This document shows positions 8,087 to 17,300 of a DNA stretch of 64,000 bases, piece after piece. Where the stretch lies: NCBI RefSeq assembly GCF_020386615.1, contig NZ_CP077769.1:2728001-2792000 (forward strand). The letters are read 5' to 3'. The position numbers and the translations under genes are program-made. Below the pieces are notes generated by a model that worked only from the letters and a program-made list of their open reading frames with translations, was not told where the DNA came from and searched no databases. Positions within the stretch are counted from its first letter, which is position 1; each line of letters begins with the position of its first letter. The DNA comes from Chitinophaga pendula (lineage in GTDB: Bacteria; Bacteroidota; Bacteroidia; Chitinophagales; Chitinophagaceae).

Positions 8087-9868
8087 TTAATAATCATCGA
8101 CTGGAGCAGCAAACGTACTAGGAACTATATCTAATGCTGTGTTATCTACCTGGTCCGAAAAAGTAATAATCTCGTCATCAATGACCAATGCGTCGAGGCC
8201 AGTGGTGCAAAAAGTAGCGACAGCATCTTCAACGGTATGAATGATCGGCTTGCCCATTACGTTGAAGCTGGTATTAAGTATGATCGGAACGCCTGTAAGG
8301 GCATGGAAAGCGGTAATAAGCCGGTGGTACCGCTCGTTGAATTCTTTTTTCACCGTCTGCAGACGGCCGGTGCCGTCTACATGTACCACGCCAGGTACTT
8401 TATGACGGCATTCAGGACGAAATACCAGTGCCCGCTCCATGTAGAGCGTCTCCTGGTAGTTCTCAAAATACTCGGGACCATATTCATCTAATATCGAAGG
8501 AGCGAATGGACGGAACTCCTCCCTGAACTTGACCTTACTGTTGATGATATCCTTGATCTCTGGGTTACGGGGATCGGCAATGATAGACCGGTTGCCCAAT
8601 GCACGCGGGCCAAACTCCGCCTTACCTTGCATCCATCCAATGATCTTTCCTTCTGCCAGCATACGGGCTGTTGCAGTGAAGATATCTTCCCCGGAAGAAG
8701 GATCTTTGGCGAACTTGCTAAAGCGTTTCAGCCGTCCCAGCGCATCCTTCGAGATAGTAGAGCCCAGGTAAGGAGAACGGATATGACGGATCTTGCTACT
8801 GGCGGGGTTATCTTTGTAATAGGCCAGCGCAGCGGCACCTACGGCGTTGCCATCATCCGCGGGAGCACAGGGCACATGTACCCGCTTAAAAGGCGTTGCG
8901 TCCACTAATTTACCGTTACAAACTGAATTGAGACCACATCCCCCACCTATGATCAGGTTATCAGACAAACCACGTTTATGCAGGTTCGTAGCCATCTCCG
9001 CCACCAGCTCATTAAAAAGGAATTGTGCCGTATGGGCCAGGTCAGCATATTGCATCGCATCTTTATCGGCCTGCAATGGATACGCTTCCCGTATCATCTG
9101 CGCAAACTTAACATGGTTGGGGCGTTGCGTAAAGCGACAATCCGTAACAGCAATCGCTGAACGTAATATCTCATAAATAGCTTTATCATATTGTCCATAA
9201 GGCGCCATTCCCATCACCTTCCACTCTTCCCCTTTAAAAGTGCCGAAGCCACATAATTCACAGATCATTGAATAAAAATGTCCCAGACTGACGGTCGATC
9301 TTTTGATCGATAGCTGCTTCAGGGTGCCTTTATGATAATGAAAGAACCCGGTAGAACTATCCTCTCCGTAACTATCCATCACCGCACAAACCGCATCTTC
9401 AAAAGGGCTGCTGTAACAGGCGTAGGCTGCATGAGTAAGGTGGTGATTAAAAGAGGTCCGTTTTACCACCGCCTCCGGAAAACGTTTCAGAAAATGATGG
9501 GTCAGCGCTGTACCGGCCGTATGGCTTGTGCTGATCATTCCCCTGAGCACGATATCCATCGCGTACCAGTCAGCAGCAGGAACCGCCCGTTTGATCCCCC
9601 AGCGTAAGAGCGGATATACGATCTTGCTGCCGCGTATGAATTGCCGTTGCCAGGAGTTGGCGATCACCAGGTCAGCTCCCGGGTCACAATACTCCTTTAC
9701 CAGCTTCTCCATACGGATCACATCATCAGGTATCGCATTCCAGGCTCTCTTATTCTGCAGATATCTCTCCGTGGCTTCTGCAAAGACCAGTTCTCCGGCT
9801 GTGTTAATAATGGCGATGGCCGGATCGTGACAGGTGGTGGCAAGGCCAATGTAATTGCGTTTTTTCAT
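8087..9868 (-). CDS. O-carbamoyltransferase, NodU/CmcH family (copy 3, most divergent)
   Basis: This 593-residue protein is the first of the three carbamoyltransferases to be transcribed, directly after the PKS gene carrying the thioesterase. Key segments are CHDPAIAI, NHHLTHAAYACYSSPF, DSYGEDSS, EEWKVMGMAPYGQ, GGGCGLNS, EFGPRALGNRS and LNTSFNVMGKPI. It differs from copies 1 and 2 at otherwise shared places: ATERYLQNKRAWNAIPDD replaces the GTERYLQLKRAINCMPDE type. In the DSYGED loop a Tyr replaces Phe. It is therefore the older split of the set and may use a different hydroxyl. Gap to the upstream PKS gene is 97 bases, so co-transcription is likely. The function (carbamoyl-AMP formation and transfer to an alcohol) is firm for the family; the acceptor is inferred. 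Confidence 0.92.
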   Translation of the reverse strand: MKKRNYIGLATTCHDPAIAIINTAGELVFAEATERYLQNKRAWNAIPDDVIRMEKLVKEYCDPGADLVIANSWQRQFIRGSKIVYPLLRWGIKRAVPAADWYAMDIVLRGMISTSHTAGTALTHHFLKRFPEAVVKRTSFNHHLTHAAYACYSSPFEDAVCAVMDSYGEDSSTGFFHYHKGTLKQLSIKRSTVSLGHFYSMICELCGFGTFKGEEWKVMGMAPYGQYDKAIYEILRSAIAVTDCRFTQRPNHVKFAQMIREAYPLQADKDAMQYADLAHTAQFLFNELVAEMATNLHKRGLSDNLIIGGGCGLNSVCNGKLVDATPFKRVHVPCAPADDGNAVGAAALAYYKDNPASSKIRHIRSPYLGSTISKDALGRLKRFSKFAKDPSSGEDIFTATARMLAEGKIIGWMQGKAEFGPRALGNRSIIADPRNPEIKDIINSKVKFREEFRPFAPSILDEYGPEYFENYQETLYMERALVFRPECRHKVPGVVHVDGTGRLQTVKKEFNERYHRLITAFHALTGVPIILNTSFNVMGKPIIHTVEDAVATFCTTGLDALVIDDEIITFSDQVDNTALDIVPSTFAAPVDDY

Positions 9869-9965
9869 GCGTAGGTATTTGGGTGATTATAGTTGTAGGT
9901 TTCAAATGACAGTTTAACAATCAGCCCGGCCGTTAAAAGGCCTGCATTCACGATGGAATAGATGC

Positions 9966-12900
9966 TCAAATACCTTCTACAGCAACATCCAGCGGAGGAC
10001 GGCTGCCATGTTTTTGCAGGGTGGTGGTCAGGAAGTCTGACAAGAAATCCGGTGACAGCTCCTCCCCGCTATACAACGCCGTACAAAATGACAGTATCGT
10101 TCCGGCAGCCGGCGGATCTGACAACAGCTGCATGTGATTAACTGCATTCACATCCATCAGGTACATGTGTGCAAAACGTTGTTCCCATCCCTCCCAATAA
10201 TTGATCTTCCCCAGTTGCTCACTTTGTTCATCCCATAAAGCGAAGTAAGGTTTCAGCGCTCCGAGGAATTCACCGTTACGATTGCGAAAATAGTAACAGG
10301 TAACCCCCTCCGGATCAGGTAAATCACCAAAATGATAATCTGTGATGGCATAGGCTTCCTGTGTCTTTACGCTCTGTCGTACGAGGGTCTTTAGCTGCTC
10401 CGTACTTTTGGTAACACCCCGTTCATGCGCGATGGCGATGAGCTGCTCCATGAACGCATCTTCTTCCAGGTCCCAGTCCGGCGTATCCCGATGTATCATA
10501 GCGGCGGCGATCTCCGCCGGGTCGGTAAAAGCAACTGTGATCATCATATTTACCGTCTGGAAAGCCAGCAGTTTGGGCAGTGAGGCCTCTTCAGGCAGTT
10601 TTAGTTCCGGCGATTCCCAGTCCTCCACGTATAAAGAGTCCAGCATGACGATGCTATTGACCGTTTCGCCCAGCTCCTGCAGCTGTCTCGTCACCTCGAA
10701 GGACAGTACCCCTCCTACCGAATATCCCCCCAGATCGTAGGGACCTTGTGGCTGTATAGATTGGATAATATGTACATAATAGGCTGCCATAGCGTGTACG
10801 CCCTGTAAGGGCACACGATCCGACATCCATCCCCTGGCTTGTATACCGTAAAATGGACGCGCGCTTACGCCCGCGATATGATGATATACTTCTACCCCAC
10901 CGGTCACTGCATGTATCCAGAATACAGGCCTGCCCGTAGTATGGTTGTTCATATGCAATAGCTCGGGGAACCGGATGGCAGGGGATGTAGCCGCTGCTAC
11001 CGGCTGCAGTGCTGCCGGCAATGGCGTAGCAGGCAATATGGCCCATACATCCCGCAACGTCACACATTGCCAGAAACGTTCCATATCCAGTGTAGCACCA
11101 TAGCTGCCCTGCAGGAACTGCAGCAGACGGGTGGCATAGATAGAATCAAACCCCAGCTTTTGTAATGGCAGGTCCGGATTGAGTTCTTCCGGAGTGATAC
11201 CGATCAGCCGGGCCACTACTTCTGTAACGGCATTTTCCATATCCGGATCAGTGGCCGCTACCGGTACCGCGGGTACTGCAGTATCCCTCGTTACCGGTAC
11301 CGTTTTTATCCAACAGTGCCGTCTTTCAAATGGGTAGGTCGGTAATATCAGCATCTGCGGTGCCCCTCCCGGATATAATTGCTGCCAGGGAATACTGCAG
11401 CCACGTACCCAGCATGACGCCAGCTTCTCCAGGTCTGCCGCCGCCAGCAATGCACGCAACATATGTGCACCCGTTTCTCCTTCAAACAATGGGTCGATAT
11501 CCGTTACACCAGCGACAAGCGATCCTGTAAACAAGCGGGGGTACGTTGAGGTAGCTGTAGCATCCTGGTCGAGGTAGGCTTGTAAAGCTTGCTGTACGGT
11601 TGAGAGGTCTGTCGCGACAAAAGCCAACCGCTCTTCCATCTCTTCCCGTCCTTCCTGTAAAGTATATGCCATTGCGGATAGACTTAACGACTGGTCCGCG
11701 TGCTGCAGGAACTGCAGGTGTAAACTTATCAAAGCGTGGAGCCGTTCCTTGTTACGGGCGGAATATACCAGCACCTGTGGAGATACCTCTTCCGCCAGGA
11801 TACCCGGATGGTTATCTATAAATTCCTCTATCACTATATGCGCATTCGCACCACCTGCACCTAATGAAGTGATCATAGCCCTCAGCGGTACGCCTGGTTG
11901 TTTAGATATCCATTGCTCCCGCTTCTCCTGGAGATAGAAGGGGCTATCGCCGAATTCGATCTTTGGATTCAGCGGATGCGACAAGATGGTAGGTACCAGG
12001 GTTTTGTGTGTCAGCTGTAAAGCAACCTTGGTCAATTGCGAAATGCCGGAGGCAGCTTCGGCATGTCCTATATTGGATTTTACGGCGCCGATCGCACAGG
12101 ATGCTATAGGAATAGCATATTTATTAAATGCTTTGGTCAGCGCTGCTACTTCTATCACATCGCCAAGTGCGGAGCCATTGGCGGCGGCTTCCACATAGGA
12201 AATAGTATGGGGATCAATACCTGCTCTGGCAATATCATCCGTGATCATCTGATACTGGCTGTTAACGCCAGGTACCGTATATCCGCCACTGTTACCGCCG
12301 TGGCTAATGGTGGTGGACCGTATCACCGCCAATACCTTATCTCCATCTTCTACAGCAGCGGAAAGGGGTTTTAACAGTACAGCCCCTACGGCTTCTGCCG
12401 GTAAAAATCCATCCCCATCGCTGAAGCTGCGGCTGCCTGCTGTACTCCCCAGTAGTCCGGATATGCTTAGGCCTATATATTTTTTAGGGTCCAATGTCAG
12501 GTTCACCCCTCCTGCTACCGCCAATCGGCACTCTCCCCGCCGCAAGCTTTCGCAAGCCAGGTGTATTGCAGCCATTGAAGAAGAACACATGGTATCCAGG
12601 CCGATACTAGGACCTTGAAAATTAAACCAGTAAGACACCCGGTTGGCAATACCGGCAAATGCCTGTAATGCCGTTACAGCTCCCTGGACAAGGTCGGCAG
12701 GTAATAGCTGATATTGCTGATACATGGCGCCTGCAAATACCCCTACCTTACTTTGATATTGCTGCTGAATAGAGCGCCGGCTGTATCCTGCACGTTCCAG
12801 CAGTGTCCATACCGTTTCCAGGAACAGGCGTTCCTGCGGATCAATCAGTGCCGCTTCGGCGGGTGCAATGTGAAAGAACAAAGGATCAAATTTGTCGATG

Positions 12901-14294
12901 TCTTCCAGGAATCCTCCCCACTGACAACGGGTGCTGTCCAGGCGCGTGCCGCTATCGTCTACATATGCGGTATGGTCCCAACGGCTGGTAGGCACGGTGG
13001 TAATAGCGTCCTTTCCCTCGCATAGGTTTGTCCAGAAAGTATCAATGTCCGGTGCTCCCGGATAACGACCTGCCAATGATATGATCGCAATCCCCTCATC
13101 TGCGGTAGCAGCATGTACCGCTGTTCCTACCGTGGCCGGTTGTGTGGTGGTCTTATCTGCTGCCGATGCTGTAAAGAATCCCGGATGCTGTGTAAAGAGG
13201 TAGTCGGCCAGTTCGCTGAGCGTGGTGTATTCAAACAGTAAGGTGGGGGGAAGGCTTTGCTGTACCCGTTGGCCGATCGTACTCACGATATCAAGTAAAG
13301 CCGCTGAATCGAGTCCCATTTCGTAGTATCCGCTATTGATGGGTACATGGGTCGCGGGCTTTTGCAGTCGTGCTGCCCATAGTGAACGCAGGTAATCGAT
13401 GGCGGCCACGGCTTCCTTATTTGACACGATGTCTTTTGCCGCCGCTGCTGGTGTCGGGGTGGCAGTGGCAAATGCTGCATCCCGCACCAGTTTGGCGGTA
13501 AAATTGTTCAGGGCTGCTACCTGTTGACCCGATTCATTGAAGAAAGCAAAGGACAATTGTACCAGCTCATTTTTGCTAACCATATCCGATGTCCGGATAC
13601 GGGTAAGGCAAGATGCCTGCAATAATGAAGAAGCCCGGAAAGACTCGTAGTATAGTGGCAGAAATAACTGTTGGGTACCATTTGCCCAGGCATATGCTGC
13701 CAGTACACTACCGACCGCACTTCCATCGATGAGTACCGGGTGGAACATAAAATGAAGGGCACTGTCTTGCCCTTCCTCCGGGACCTGCAGCTCCATCCAT
13801 ACGGTATCACTGGTAAAGTTGATGGTCCCGGCAGCTTTCATCCAACCGCTGTGTATTACCTGCTGGGCGCTATATATCTGGTAGGCGGCGTCTATATCGA
13901 TCGCAGTACTTACTTCCCCGCGCCATTCCGGCATAACAGGCGTATCCTCCCATTGGGTTGTTACTGCATGCATCCACATTTCTGCGCTTGCATAGCGTTG
14001 CGATACCGGTGCAGGATTGTTGTCCATAACAGTACCTGTTACGGTGACCTGCCAACGCTCAGGTGTTACCGGTGTACAAGTGATCGTTATCTCGACCGGA
14101 TAAGCTGTTGCTGCCAATGGCGTGTATATCGTCAGGTGGCGTAATTCCAGTCTGGTATAATCATATCCCTGATCGCGGAACAGCTGGTACAGCAAGTCGA
14201 TATATGCGAGTCCGGGTAATACCGGTTGTCCCAGCACATGATGACATTGCAGCACGGGGTGTGCCGCCGTGATCAGAAGTCTGTCTTCTATCAT
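9966..14294 (-). CDS. Trans-AT PKS terminal protein: DH-ACP-KS0-ACP-TE
   Basis: This 1442-residue protein has five domains. DH spans about 1-275, with an intact HxxxGxxxxP motif (His18, Gly22, Pro27) and a catalytic Asp190 in HPVLID. ACP follows, with Ser330 in MGLDSAA. The KS spans about 401-830. Its Cys570 is present (DTMCSSS), but the HGTGT element reads AANGS, so the catalytic His is replaced by Ala704; it should not condense (KS0) and only passes the chain on. A second ACP has Ser1051 (GFDSIYA). A type I thioesterase spans about 1105-1442, with Ser1192 in GYSVGG, Asp1219 and a His in NAVNHMQ. The DH starts at residue 1, so it completes the module whose KS0 ends the preceding protein: a dehydrating bimodule split across two proteins. 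The TE releases the chain; acid or lactone cannot be told from sequence. Confidence 0.93.
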   Translation of the reverse strand: MIEDRLLITAAHPVLQCHHVLGQPVLPGLAYIDLLYQLFRDQGYDYTRLELRHLTIYTPLAATAYPVEITITCTPVTPERWQVTVTGTVMDNNPAPVSQRYASAEMWMHAVTTQWEDTPVMPEWRGEVSTAIDIDAAYQIYSAQQVIHSGWMKAAGTINFTSDTVWMELQVPEEGQDSALHFMFHPVLIDGSAVGSVLAAYAWANGTQQLFLPLYYESFRASSLLQASCLTRIRTSDMVSKNELVQLSFAFFNESGQQVAALNNFTAKLVRDAAFATATPTPAAAAKDIVSNKEAVAAIDYLRSLWAARLQKPATHVPINSGYYEMGLDSAALLDIVSTIGQRVQQSLPPTLLFEYTTLSELADYLFTQHPGFFTASAADKTTTQPATVGTAVHAATADEGIAIISLAGRYPGAPDIDTFWTNLCEGKDAITTVPTSRWDHTAYVDDSGTRLDSTRCQWGGFLEDIDKFDPLFFHIAPAEAALIDPQERLFLETVWTLLERAGYSRRSIQQQYQSKVGVFAGAMYQQYQLLPADLVQGAVTALQAFAGIANRVSYWFNFQGPSIGLDTMCSSSMAAIHLACESLRRGECRLAVAGGVNLTLDPKKYIGLSISGLLGSTAGSRSFSDGDGFLPAEAVGAVLLKPLSAAVEDGDKVLAVIRSTTISHGGNSGGYTVPGVNSQYQMITDDIARAGIDPHTISYVEAAANGSALGDVIEVAALTKAFNKYAIPIASCAIGAVKSNIGHAEAASGISQLTKVALQLTHKTLVPTILSHPLNPKIEFGDSPFYLQEKREQWISKQPGVPLRAMITSLGAGGANAHIVIEEFIDNHPGILAEEVSPQVLVYSARNKERLHALISLHLQFLQHADQSLSLSAMAYTLQEGREEMEERLAFVATDLSTVQQALQAYLDQDATATSTYPRLFTGSLVAGVTDIDPLFEGETGAHMLRALLAAADLEKLASCWVRGCSIPWQQLYPGGAPQMLILPTYPFERRHCWIKTVPVTRDTAVPAVPVAATDPDMENAVTEVVARLIGITPEELNPDLPLQKLGFDSIYATRLLQFLQGSYGATLDMERFWQCVTLRDVWAILPATPLPAALQPVAAATSPAIRFPELLHMNNHTTGRPVFWIHAVTGGVEVYHHIAGVSARPFYGIQARGWMSDRVPLQGVHAMAAYYVHIIQSIQPQGPYDLGGYSVGGVLSFEVTRQLQELGETVNSIVMLDSLYVEDWESPELKLPEEASLPKLLAFQTVNMMITVAFTDPAEIAAAMIHRDTPDWDLEEDAFMEQLIAIAHERGVTKSTEQLKTLVRQSVKTQEAYAITDYHFGDLPDPEGVTCYYFRNRNGEFLGALKPYFALWDEQSEQLGKINYWEGWEQRFAHMYLMDVNAVNHMQLLSDPPAAGTILSFCTALYSGEELSPDFLSDFLTTTLQKHGSRPPLDVAVEGI

Positions 14295-14323
14295 GAATGA
14301 GGTGTTGAATGAATAAATGTTAC

Positions 14324-17300
14324 TCAGGAGGTGGCTTGCATCAGTTTCCAGATATTATGGTCCGATCCGGAGGGATGTTGCAGGTATACACCTACGGCAT
14401 CACCGGAAGCCGGTTGTTTTGTAGCAACGGCAGGTTTTGCCGGATGCAGGTCCTGTCTGTTAAGTGCAGGGATGGGCAGGGGTTTCCTGGTGATGATATG
14501 GTCCGGCTGTTCTGCTGCAGCTGTCAGTATCACATGTGCATTAGTGCCACCATCGGCGAAACAGTTGATGGCAGCTGCTGTGGCTTCATATGGCCACGCA
14601 CCTGCCTGCCGCGGGAATTCCAGTGAAGCCGCCGCCATATCAAAATGCCGCAAGGGCTGTTCTCCGGACAGGAATGGTACCGTTTCCTGATGTGCCAGCA
14701 TCAGCGCTACCTTGATAAAACTGGCAATCCCTTCTGCACACAATGGATGGCCGATATTGGGTTTAATACTTCCCAGGCCCAGGGCAGTTCGCCCGGGTGT
14801 GCTGTATACTGTCTGAATGGCTTTTAGCTCCAGCAGGTCTGTTACTTCGGAACCCGAGCCATTGGCTTCTATATATCCTATATCCGTTGGCGTTAATCCA
14901 CTAGCGGCTAATGCCTGTATCATGACTTCCTTTTGCGCCTGCGGGTTTGGTGTGGCGGGACCGGCAGTACGGCCATCATTATTGATGGCTAATCCTTTGA
15001 TCACCGCATAGATCTGATCGCCATCTGCCTGTGCCTGTGACAAGGTTTTCAATAATACCATGCCGGCCCCTTCTCCCGGGATGATGCCACGTGCGCGTTG
15101 ATCAAATACATGGAAGGCCGGTGTATCTCCCAACAGCCCTCTCTGCTGGAACAGCAGCTGGCTGCCATCCTGCAGCACACTCACCCCTCCTACCAAGGCA
15201 GATCGTATATGACCGGTCAACAGGGATTGGATGGCAATCTGCATACCGGTGAGGGCTGAAGAGCAAGCGGTATCTACGACCAAGGCTGGTCCCCTGAGGT
15301 CAAAAAACTGGGAGACATTCGTCGCCAGGTAATTTTGTCCGACGGTAACCACCGGATTGCGTGCCTTGCGCCAGTCTTCGGGATCAGGTGTGTGCCGACT
15401 CCGGCCGCCAATATATACACCTATTGGCTGTCCTTTTACTTCAGCCGCCGTATATCCTGCATGGTGGAATGTTTTCAGGCTCTCTTCGAGAATCAGCAAT
15501 GCCTGGGGGTCCATGGCACGCGCATCTTCTTCGGGTAGCAGGAAGTAGGCAGGGTCGAAATGAGACAATGTTGTTATGGTGCCGGCATAATAACCAGCTG
15601 TTTTACCTGTACGTGCCGGTGGTACTGCTCCGATCGCTACCTGTCCTTCCCGCAGTAATGTCCAGTACTGCTTCAGATCAGGCGCTCCGGGGAAGCGTGC
15701 GGACATGCCTACTACCGCAATATCTGTAGTCGTAGCAGTGGCAGTCGATGGTGCTGCAGTGGTTTGTTTTGCTGCAGCAGCTGGTGCTTTCGACGGCGTT
15801 GAAGCGATAGCCGGTGTGGTCATAGCCTGCAACTCCCTTAAAGGGGATTCATATTCTTTGGATAACCAGTCTGCCAATGCATCGATCGTAGCATATTCAT
15901 ACAGGATGGAGGGGTCCATCGGAGCTGGTATCAGCTGGTTGATATGTCTTACGATCTGCGTCAGGATGATAGAGTCTACACCATAATCCTGAAAAGCGGT
16001 ATCTGTTTCCAGCCGGTCTGCTGCTATTTTCAGCTCCTGGGCAAACAGCGTCAGCAACCATCCCCGTACACCGGTAAAAAGATCTGCTGCGGGAGCCAGT
16101 TTCTTTTCCTGTGGCACTGGCGTTACCGGCGCTTGTACAGCTGGTGATGGTTCCAGTGCTTTTTGAAGGAGTTGTTCCGGCTTCCATCTTCCGGGATGTA
16201 CGATAGCAGGCAATATTACGGCAGCCGGCCTATGTGCGAGTATGTGATCCAGCCATTGTAATCCTTCTTCATTTGTATGGCTCCATAAGCCGGTACGCTG
16301 ATAGACGCTTCCCCTGGTCTCTCCCATGCCGGTCTCTTTCCAGCTGGGCCATTGTATGCTGATGATCGGGAAATGCGGCGCCAGCGTTTGGGCACGATAA
16401 TCCATCCAGGCGTTAGCCATGGCGTAGTCACTCTGTCCGATGGACAAGGAAGGGATGATCGCCGATACAGAAGAGAATAACAGGAAGAATTGCAATGGAG
16501 ATGTTTTGAGCTGCTCATACAGCAGCTCCAGGGCAATGGTCTTGGGAGACCATACGGCTTCCATACCTGGAATTGTCTTACGGATAAAGGCAGGATTATC
16601 CTTATCCACGATACCGGCGCTATGTATCACGCCTGCAATAGGCCCAAGCGTATTGGTGATCTTTTCGATGCACTGCGTTACCGCTTCCCTGTTTGTCAGA
16701 TCTGGTTGATACACTCTTACAGAGACCCCCATAGATTCCAGTTCTTCTACGTCACGGATCTTTTGTGCCAGTGGGCTGTCGCTGTGTTTGATAGCTGCCC
16801 ATTCGCTTTTATGGGGCCAATGTTCGCGACCAAGTAATGCGATGAATTTGACATGATAGTGTCTGGCGAAATGCAAGGCACATTGCATGCCGATACCTTT
16901 GGTGCCGCCGGTGATGAGCAGTACCTGTCCTGGCAAAAAAACCGGTTTTCTGCCATTGGTGCCGGGCAGGGGTAGTTGCTGCAAGACGGACCGGTAACGC
17001 TGGCCGTTGCGGTAAGTTATTTCTGGTTCGTTGCCGGTGCTTTCCCATTCGGTAGCGATGATCTTTTGCAGCTCCTCTTCCGTTGTAGCCGCTGCGATAT
17101 CAATATGTCGGGAACACAGATGACTGTATTCACTTTGCAACATGCGGTACAGAGCGGCCTGTCCTGCCCCTGATAATAGCATGTCCTGATTCAGGAATGC
17201 TTCCAGTCCGCGGCTCAGGGCCAGCAAGGTCAGTTTATGTTGTCTATCCTGCTCGATCAGCTGCTGCAACCAAGGTACCCAAAGCGACCAGTCTGTTGAA

